Source: Anadara kagoshimensis
Lineage: Eukaryota > Mollusca > Bivalvia > Arcoida > Arcidae
Assembly (NCBI GenBank): GCA_021292105.1
Contig: CM037874.1
Span: 25,904,583 to 25,968,582, forward strand
DNA length: 64,000 nt
Direction of reading: 5' to 3'
The stretch's first letter is position 1; each line of letters opens with the position of its first letter. Positions 56,321 to 64,000 of this stretch are shown one piece after another. The notes beneath the pieces are model-generated. The model saw only the letters and a list, made by a program, of their open reading frames with translations, made no database searches and had not been told where the DNA came from. The translations under genes were made by a program, and so were the position numbers.

Positions 56321-56980
56321 AAAAAACAAACATACGCACCCATGTTTAAATCAAAATAAACAAAGTTATTTTGGAACAGAACAACTTGTTACTGAAAGAC
56401 ACTTTACTTGACAAAGTCTGAGGAAAAACGACATGAAATAAGTTAACTAAAATCTAGCGAACAAGAACATACAAAAATAATGCAAAAGCTATTTATAAAC
56501 TGATGATATGTATATTATGTATATAAACCTCAGGTACCAACTCCGATGGTTTGTGTGTAATGAAGAACTTAAACTAGAACTGTAGAGTATGAAAGAATCT
56601 CAAAACAGGTATTTTGTTAATATATTTTTTATTATGTACATATAAGTTAAACATCAGTGTAATATACGAATGATTATTTATTTATTTATCTATTTAATTC
56701 GCCGCATAAATTTATACATAAGAATTTTTATGTAAAATAAAAAGTAATAAAAGTTGTTTAAGTAATTATGATTAAAAATCTTGCATTGATTGTTGCGTGA
56801 TGTGGTGGGAAGATAAACAGCAATTAATTAAAACAGCCAACAGGTCAGTATCTTTTTCATATTCAAATCATGAACCATTCTGCAAATAAGTATTCTCTGG
56901 TGTAACTGCTATATGTAAAGGAAAGTAAAGATTGGCAGGAAAGGTGCTTCTGTAGCATATAGAGTGAATGAAACTATGGC

Positions 56981-56981
<1 letters not shown>

Positions 56982-57058
<77 letters not shown>

Positions 57059-57081
57059 GTGTGTGTGTGTGTGTGTGTATC
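56982..57081. repeat. (AT)n-(GT)n compound microsatellite
   Basis: About 28 TA units preceded by CACACACA and followed by GTGTGT, so the whole can form a cruciform. Confidence 0.92.
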
Positions 57082-57168
57082 AGCATTTTGTTAGAGTGGC
57101 TATAAAAGCAAAAGAACCAATACCTGCATCAAAATAGGATTTATAAGAAATATTCACATAATCTTCAG

Positions 57169-57363
57169 ATGTCATTATCCACAGTGATAAAGATTGTGTT
57201 ATGTAAAAGGGCCATTTCAGAAAGCAGTTGCTTCTGGTTTAGAAAATCTGGTGAGAATAGACTTTGTGAACCTAAACCAGGTGTTATTGTGATTGATAGT
57301 GCATCTTACCATAATACAAAAATGGATTCAAGCACATGCCAAATACGAATGCAAGAGAAATAA
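57169..57363 (+). pseudogene. Tc1/IS630-type DDE transposase fragment
   Basis: The frame contains PGVIVIDSASYHNTKMDSS, matching the VIVMDNASYHN block around the second catalytic aspartate of DDE_3-type transposases; here the conserved asparagine after D is serine. No other transposase motifs are readable around it, so the copy is a fragment. Confidence 0.55.
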
Positions 57364-58736
57364 AATGCAGGATTCGTTACACCGAAAACAATTTGTTTTT
57401 TCTAACTTGCTGATAAAGCCGCAACCTTATGAGATTATTAAGAGAAATAAGTCTCCCGTTTTTATAAAACTGATGAAAATGCTTACAATATGGATATTTT
57501 GTTTTGAGAACTAAAAATATATTACAAATAAAACGAGAAACGATAAGCATTTGAATTGAAGAAAAAATGGTTGATCTAAGATATTTCCAAAAACGGATAT
57601 GATAAGAAAAAAGGTCGATAAGATCAATAAGAAGCGATTTTCTGTCGACAGTATTTCCTTCAGGAATTGTCATATGTAAACTTTGCATCAATTTCTTGGA
57701 AGGCATTGTGTGGGTTAAATTATAATTTATACCAATCTTAGTCAAAAAGAAAATTAATGTCCATTCCGTAATTAGAAATTAATTTAAAGACAATGAGAAC
57801 ATCGTGGTTTGATGTATTACTTTTATATCAGATTTTATTACCATAGCGGTTTTCTGATCCATTAATCACTTATGATCAGACTGCGTGAACAATAGAATAT
57901 GTTAATGTAAAGACAACAGCGATTCCTTTGTAAAAATAAATTAGTCGTGATGATGGAATGACAAAAATCTATTTTACAAAAACGTCATTATAAAGGATGT
58001 ATATAAATCCTGTTGCAGGAATTAGTAAAATCAAGCAATAGATTTTAAATTGAGCAAAGAATTTCAGTTGTGTTAGTCCCCAATCAGCTGCGGTCCAATG
58101 TTTGTTTATAAACACCTGTGTTTCGAACTGTTACTCCATTTAGCGTTTAGTAGCTCCATAGACGAATTCGGTCATCTGTTAATTAGATCTAATTATTTCT
58201 ATTCAGAGGTTCATGTACCAGTTCCGTGAAATATAGATTGTATTTGATGGTTGGATTTATGGATACGGGCTGTCAAAAAGGACCTAAATACTTAAACACG
58301 TCACGTTAATGTTTACGTTGTAATAGTCCGTCATAAAACATCATTATTTCAATATACATTAATTATATATTTTTTCTACCGTAGATCCATATTTATTTCT
58401 CAACTTTGCCTTGTCTGCGTGGATAATTGGTAGTACATTACTTAATTATATACTTTTTTGCTTATAATTCCGTTTCCATGGCAAAGCAATGACCTTTCTG
58501 TTACATGGTAGTACTTTTGTTACCATTTAGAAACACTTTTTATATCTGAACTAGAAAACTATGCATTAATCTATGTAGTTACCTTATGTTGATAGACTTT
58601 TATACATACATTCATTTGGTCATAGTATGCTGATAACTTCACGAACACTATGTACAGTCACATAATATATTAGTGTGTCCTGAAAAAAATGTAAGAAATT
58701 GTTTAAATACAAAAAATAAATTCCTGTATCATATTG

Positions 58737-59212
58737 TACAAATCTATCGAAAGTGTAAAACTGATCAAACTAAAAAGGAGTCGAATTTCGGCTGACGAAT
58801 GGACAAGATATGGATAACAATTTGCAGAAAAGCTGCCGAAAGATAGATGGCAGCTGTCGAAATATGGCTGCCGAGTGGCCGAGAAACATGTAGCCGGGGT
58901 AGCTGTCGAAAGTTCAATATTGAGAAAAAGAAGTCTAATCGCAGCTGCCAAAATATAGATAGCTAATGGCCGAAAAACTGCCGGGAAATATATAGTACAT
59001 GCTGAAAAGCTGCCGGGGGAAATATATAGTACATGCTGAAAAGCTGCCGGGAAATATATAGTACATGCTGAAAAGCTGCCGGGAAATATATAGTACATGC
59101 TGAAAAGCTGCCAAATTATAGCTAAGGAGCGGTTGAGATGAGCACTAGTTAGACGGCACTAATTTAATATATAATCCGTTAGCATAATGTTAAAATTTCG
59201 ACATGTATGTAC
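58737..59212. mobile_element. Family B MITE with internal tandem expansion
   Basis: The ends GTACAAATCTATCGAAAGTG and AAATTTCGACATGTATGTAC are family B termini. Four ~32-bp units (TGAAAAGCTGCCGGGAAATA plus TATAGTACATGC) expand the interior at 58998-59105. The minus-strand open frame with repeated FPGSFSACTIY is an artefact of the array. Confidence 0.75.
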
Positions 59213-59478
59213 TGTGTATTTGTATATTCTAAGACACCATTATACAATGTATATCATAAACCAATAAATAAATCTGATGTGTACAAAAAACAGGAGGTAT
59301 TAACGCCTGGATAATGACAAAGGAAGTAAAAACTAAACATAACAAATCATGTACATTGTAAAAAAACAACATAGTTATGTGATGAAAGGTGAAAAAACCA
59401 GCGAAGTTGAGCTATATGTCATAGTTGTGTAACTTATCACAACATACAACAGTTGACACATGGACATAGGAAAACAGT

Positions 59479-59800
59479 ACAGGACTGTCGAAAGTTAAAC
59501 ACTAAGCTTAGAATTGGTACCGAATCGGCAACTCTTCGCGGTCTCGTAACCTACATATCTCAACAGCTTTTCGTCAGCCGCTATATAGATTACAGACCAT
59601 GGCCAGTCGAAAGTTTAATAATAACCTAACAAATTATTACTAAATCAGCGCTTTTAGAGTAGCATCTAATTAGCGTTTTGGTGCCTGTTATCTCGGCAGT
59701 TTTTCGGCTGCTAGATGCCCATATCTCTGCCGAACGGTAGCCGAGCTTTGACTCTAATTCTTTTCGTTACCTGTAGTGTTAAACTTTAGACAGGTATGTA
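59479..59800. mobile_element. Two abutting family B MITEs
   Basis: TACAGGACTGTCGAAAGTTA (59479) and GCCAGTCGAAAGTTTAATA (59604) are two left ends; TTAAACTTTAGACAGGTATG near 59780 is a right end, and a further right-end scrap (TTAATCTTTCGACAGGACAG) sits at 59856-59875. Confidence 0.65.
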
Positions 59801-60045
59801 CAGTATATATCGACCACTCAAGAACCTACCTTCCGAATTCTTTTCTTAAGCTCTGTGTTAATCTTTCGACAGGACAGTACTGTATGTGTGAGGTATGGTT
59901 ATAAAACGGGCTTTCCTTATTTATAAGATCTTTAATATTGAATATACTTAATCACATAAAATGGTAAACAAAATATATACAGTCAAACATGCCAATAAAA
60001 GACAGACAGAACTAGTAAAAAGTGACATATATTTAACCATTGAAC

Positions 60046-60187
60046 TGTCTACAATTGGCGTTTATAGTGCTGTAACTTCCATTGCCGTGCAAAACAAACC
60101 GAATAACGCGAGCTAGCGCGTTATGATTTGTTTGCTTTGTACTGCAATGGGAGTGTTAGCACTATAAACGCCAATTCTAGACAGGTT
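60046..60187. mobile_element. Palindromic MITE with CpG-rich centre
   Basis: ACTGTCTACAATTGGCGTTT plus ATAGTGCT is mirrored by AGCACTATAAACGCCAATTC plus TAGACAGGT. The centre AATAACGCGAGCTAGCGCGTTA-like stretch is itself nearly palindromic and unusually CpG-rich for this region. Confidence 0.78.
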
Positions 60188-60289
60188 AATTGTTATATTC
60201 ATATTTCGCATTTTTTGAAATCTTATTTTTGTTTTTAAATCCTAAAATAAATTTAAAACACTGCCGTACACGACATGCACTTTTAACTG
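60186..60289 (-). pseudogene. Orphan copy of lustrin-like gene exon 3
   Basis: After TGTTCCAG the minus strand reads VKSACRVRQCFKFILGFKNK to a stop at 60186-60188, paralogous to exon 3 at 1-58 (IEIACRTRQCFKFISGFK). Acceptor, length to the cysteines and phase are conserved. Flanking intron DNA is also similar (1-175 against 60232-60395). No matching domain or signal-peptide exon was found to its right, so it may be an orphan or belong to a gene whose other exons have diverged. Confidence 0.5.
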
Positions 60290-60419
60290 CTGGAACAACC
60301 AACCACGTGCATAGACATAACCAAGTGATGAGTGACGTCACATTAGCAAACGTAATTGTAGTCTTATAATTTCTTTTGGTCTCAAACAGAGTTATAAATG
60401 CCAGATGATTATCATACAC

Positions 60420-60525
60420 AGGTTCAAATAACATCTACGATAGAATTGTATTGGACTTTAATGGATATAGAAGTTCAAATATTATCTACGATAGAATTGT
60501 ATTGGACTTTAAAGGATATTGAAAT
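60420..60525. repeat. 48-bp tandem duplication
   Basis: GTTCAAATAACATCTACGAT / GTTCAAATATTATCTACGAT and AGAATTGTATTGGACTTTAA occur twice in succession. Confidence 0.85.
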
Positions 60526-61817
60526 GGTCTTTAAGGCAGGTTTGATTGTATTAAATATTTTTACACAGAATCTGAATTTTGAATAAAAAAATTCATCACA
60601 TGCACCTTATTTCCATTACAACACTCAATGCAAAATTAACAAATTATTTTATTAACGCCATATACACGGGTGTGTTGTCCACCAATTACTTTACAATGCA
60701 TGAACGTTTCCAGCCTCACACTAGAATCTACCCGAAACGGTTTTTACCATAGGAACCGACAGGCGCTGGAATCCGTAAACGAACAGTAATTACCACTAGA
60801 AAAATGACAAGAGTTAACAAAAGTTGTTTCAATAAAACATCTGTATGGTGCCTTAAATAATTTCGGTCGACATAAAATTATCTCGAGATGTTGACTTGAT
60901 ATATATCACGCCAATTCCAGATAATATGGTAGAAAGTTGCATCTATTCCTCTTTCTTAACCATATACATCGAAATTTTCAACTTCATAAAGACGTCAGAA
61001 ATTTAGTCGACTTTTTAGAAGGTATTCTAAGACTTAAGAATGTAATGTGAGCTCACCTCAATTTAAGACCCAGAAACAAATCCACCGATTAAAAAACTGT
61101 CAGCGTGTAAAACAATAAATGTCAACTCCTTAATGGGAAATAATACGTTACGCACACTGTTAGTAATACTGTCAAATAACCTGATGAGGTAATTAAATTA
61201 ATGCCCCAAATAAAATAGTCAAGTCATAGGTCTTTGTAAGTGAATTTTGTGAATATATAATATTCAATTAGTATTGATTTAGGAATCTGCCCTTTTCAAA
61301 TTTTTGTTTTTATGATATAAATCACGTTATCATTTTAAATTATAAAATGATTTGTAGTATGAATGTACATGTATATATTTATGAGACACTAAAATAGGGT
61401 TCTATCCAAAATTATGCCACTTATATCGAAACATCATAACAAAATGCGAAGGAACATTTTAGCGTCTGAAGTGACAAATGACATAAGATTGGAGTATTTA
61501 GATCAAAATTGGCATTTCCTACTATTAAGCATCATTTCTGAAATTAAACGTCAACCTAACAATCAATAACAAAACCTTAAGAAAAATGAGGGAAAAGCAA
61601 GATAAAATGACATAGAAGCGGGTTCAGGAAGAACAGAACATGTTTCAAGCATTATCTATAGTCTAAGAAAAATACTCGATATAATCTTAAAACGGACAAT
61701 AGGATGAGACAAGTGTAAAAATTATGACAAAGCAAGAAGTAAAAGTCCAACGAAATCAAGAAATAAATACGCCACAGAAAAACTTCGAATTCCAGTAATA
61801 CATGCGCACTGATTAAT

Positions 61818-61975
61818 CAAAAACAAACATACTAATCCATGTCCGAATCACAATTCAGAAGCAAAATAAAAACTTTGAAACTGACAAGTAAGGTTTAACA
61901 CGTGAACTTCCACCGTGGAAGTGAGGCCGGGTGCTCCGGAAGAGAAAGCAATTCCACCCGCCACAATGTGAGAAT
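61818..61975 (+). repeat. Family A repeat, left 150 bp
   Basis: AAAACAAACATACTAATCC, AACACGTGAACTTCCACCG, GTGAGGCCGGGTGCTCCGGA in order; one of the best-preserved left ends. Confidence 0.88.
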
Positions 61976-62547
61976 CTAATGTCCCTGCAAATTACAAAAA
62001 CATGTTGCAGTAATTTGTTTCAGTTAACAACGATGGGCCCAGGAATATCCGCATTTACAAACTTAAAACCAGACAGTTCAGAATGTTGTCTAAGTAATTC
62101 AGCACTTAAGCGTGTGCGTTGTCAATGGACAGTTTGTTCCTTAATACATGTTAATTAAAACACTTAGTATAATTTAACTAAATTACATGTATATGTAATA
62201 TGAATACACTAAGAATAAGAATTACATTATCTGACCATAATCGTTACACGTCTCATAAAACATGAAGGATTTAATACAACTACAGTCAAACCTGCCTTAA
62301 AGACACCTATATATAAGGCTAGTAATATTTTATCTAAATTGCTCTTTATTGATGTTATTTGAACCTGTTTATAAATGGCATCTGCTTATAGTTCTCTTTT
62401 GTGTGACCTTTGTAGACAGTTCTGACTGTACTGTCTCTTCTATCATTCTGACAGAGGCAACAACACTTCAAGTGCCACCAAAACAAACTTACCAATTCAA
62501 TAAAATAAAAAATGTAGTTCGCAGAAAATAATACATGGTTACCTATG

Positions 62548-62710
62548 AAATCAAACACAAACATGTCCAAACCGCAATGCGGAAAAGCAAAGTAGAAACT
62601 TTAGAATTACAATTAAAGTTTAAGACTTCCACCAGGTCTGTGAGACTTGGTGCTCTGGAAGGGTAAGCAACTTCTGTCTAGATAGCTAGATCCATTACGC
62701 GTGAAACGAA
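62548..62710 (+). repeat. Family A repeat fragment
   Basis: ACATGTCCAAACCGCAATGC, GACTTCCACCAGGTCTGTGA, GCTCTGGAAGGGTAAGCAAC in order. Confidence 0.8.
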
Positions 62711-62919
62711 AAGTGAGATTATCTGACTTTCTTGATAACAACTGGTTAAAGAATCACTGCTATATTTGTTGAACCTGTTGCCATATAGTAGTAAGAAAAG
62801 GACAAGTCTTCAATATTTTGCTGCTTAATTTACATACCTTATTCAACCTTTGCTATAGCCGGGGAAAATTAAACATCTCGAATAACTCCGTAATATTTCA
62901 ATTATAAGATAGTGCTATA

Positions 62920-63075
62920 TAAAACATACTAATCCATGTTCAAATCGTAATCCTAAACCAAAGTAAAAACTTGAAAGTGACAAGTTAGGTAACTTACACC
63001 AGAGAAGTGAGACCGGGTGCTCCAGAAAGTTACGCACCTCCCGATTAGCTAGCTAAACCCATCATGCGAATTGTG
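62920..63075 (+). repeat. Family A repeat fragment
   Basis: AACATACTAATCCATGTTC, AAGTGAGACCGGGTGCTCCA, TAGCTAGCTAAACCCATC in order. Confidence 0.85.
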
Positions 63076-63181
63076 TGAGACTGTTTGATTTGGTATAAAA
63101 ATATATATCTATACTGTTGCTTTTAATTGTTTCACTCACCCTGCAGTTTTTATACATAAGTGTTCAGAAAGTAATTAAGAC

Positions 63182-63354
63182 TTAAATACAGTTGAATCTG
63201 GATCCATTGTTTCCTTTTGTTCAGTCAGCTTTCGGCGTTAATAATGGGGGGGGGGGGAGCTCATAAACCAAAATACAATACTTTGCGACTTCAAAATACT
63301 GTGGCGATAAGTGAAGTTACAAAGCTATTTAGGCCATTCCAACGAGGTTTTACT
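63182..63354. mobile_element. Pogo-like MITE (family J), decayed
   Basis: TTTTGTTCAGTCAGCTTTCG, GACTTCAAAATACTGTGGCG and AACGAGGTTTTACT match the copy at 44168 in order. A run of 13 G at 63245-63257 interrupts it. Confidence 0.65.
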
Positions 63355-63684
63355 TATTTCTTCTTAAAATACTTATTCAATACTTGTCAATTTGTTAAAC
63401 TAAGGGCGTTTAACATTAGAGATTCCGATGAGACAGTCTAGAGGAACATCTCCAATCAAACCGGAGATTGGTAATGATACTAGTATTATTAGCTATGGTT
63501 CCGGCTTATAAGACCAGGGATGGTAGGTTATTTGGTTAATATCATAAGTTATTGTTCGCGTCTATCAAACATTTTCAGCATCTAACTTATTTTTATCCGC
63601 AGTTATAATTTGTAAAAAAAAAACCAACATGTTCTTCGCATTTATCACGACACACAAATACAAATGTAAAACAGCAATAAAAAA

Positions 63685-63810
63685 AACAAACATACCAATA
63701 CATGTCCAAACCACAATCCCAGCAAGCAAAGTAAAACTTTTGAAGCTGGCAAATACGGTTTAGCGTGTGAACATCCATCAGGAAAGTGAGATGGCGTACT
63801 TCAGAAGAGT
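63685..63810 (+). repeat. Family A repeat fragment
   Basis: AACAAACATACCAATACATG, CCACAATCCCAGCAAGCAAA, GTGTGAACATCCATCAGGAA in order, diverging towards the right. Confidence 0.75.
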
Positions 63811-64000
63811 ACGCAAACAATTTTTCAAGAAACGAGAATCAGGAACCAAGAAAACCATTTCGTTTGTCTTTAAGAACATGTATAACCACCGGTTACACGT
63901 GAGTTCACATTTTACATTGAATATTTTGGCATATGATCATTCATGTGCAGCCTTAATTTTTGTTCTCATTTATTTATATTCCACTTGCATATTTGATATT

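Larger units (their letters stand above)
54000..58700. other. Gene-poor repeat-rich spacer
   Basis: No exon with splice and family support was found. It holds two decayed hammerhead copies, a family A fragment at 56190, the AT/GT microsatellite at 56982 and a transposase fragment at 57169. Confidence 0.5.
60600..64000. other. Right-end spacer with clustered family A copies
   Basis: No exon was recognised. Four plus-strand family A fragments (about 61818, 62548, 62920, 63685), a pogo-like scrap at 62283 and a family J MITE at 63182 account for much of it. Confidence 0.5.

Noticed and set aside
57377-57745. 122-aa minus-strand open frame
   Set aside because: No motif, no signal peptide, no splice evidence and AT-rich composition; length alone is not convincing here.
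58703-59098. Repeat-containing 131-aa minus-strand protein
   Set aside because: It follows from tandem ~32-bp units inside a family B MITE.

Overview
This is eukaryotic, animal genomic DNA: AT-rich, with phased exons, GT-AG introns, no bacterial-style operons, and a very dense load of small mobile elements. The gene content (lustrin-type secreted protein, IL-17-like cytokine, DEG/ENaC channel, ZU5/death-domain protein) together with tRNA-derived SINEs and short-stem-III hammerhead ribozymes points to a mollusc, most likely a bivalve. That assignment is inference; no species-diagnostic sequence was recognised.

Four genes can be assembled by hand. (1) Positions 1-1993, minus strand: the 5' end of a small secreted cysteine-rich protein gene (signal-peptide exon, Lustrin/WR1-type exon, third exon cut by the window edge). 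(2) Positions 8741-32002, plus strand: a 12-exon DEG/ENaC-superfamily sodium channel gene, 465 aa. Its junctions are phase-consistent and it carries the HG gate motif, cysteine-rich ectodomain, WPS motif and G-x-S filter. (3) Positions 37872-49114, plus strand: a 12-exon gene of about 796 aa with an acidic N-terminus, a ZU5/UPA-like middle and a C-terminal death domain, broken in this sequence by one extra base in an A6 run. (4) Positions 52151-53507, minus strand: an IL-17-like cytokine gene whose main exon is clear and whose first exon is tentative.

The introns and spacers are mostly mobile-element debris. There are about 20 copies of one dispersed ~390-bp family (family A here), a TA-flanked MITE family (B), other MITEs (C, D, G, J and unnamed foldbacks), V-SINE-like elements, a LINE 3' fragment, a probable solo LTR, a Tc1/IS630-type transposase fragment, and a 2.5-kb foldback element with ~570-bp arms carrying a RecQ-like helicase exon. 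A 120-bp satellite in channel intron 5 was evidently seeded from family A.

The most unusual element is a ~170-bp dispersed repeat holding a type I hammerhead ribozyme with a minimal stem III. One copy (29842-29889, channel intron 11) keeps every core base and all helices; four others in the window are decayed. Nothing suggests that the four genes form one pathway. Two of them (IL-17-like, ZU5/death domain) belong to families used in invertebrate immune and stress signalling.
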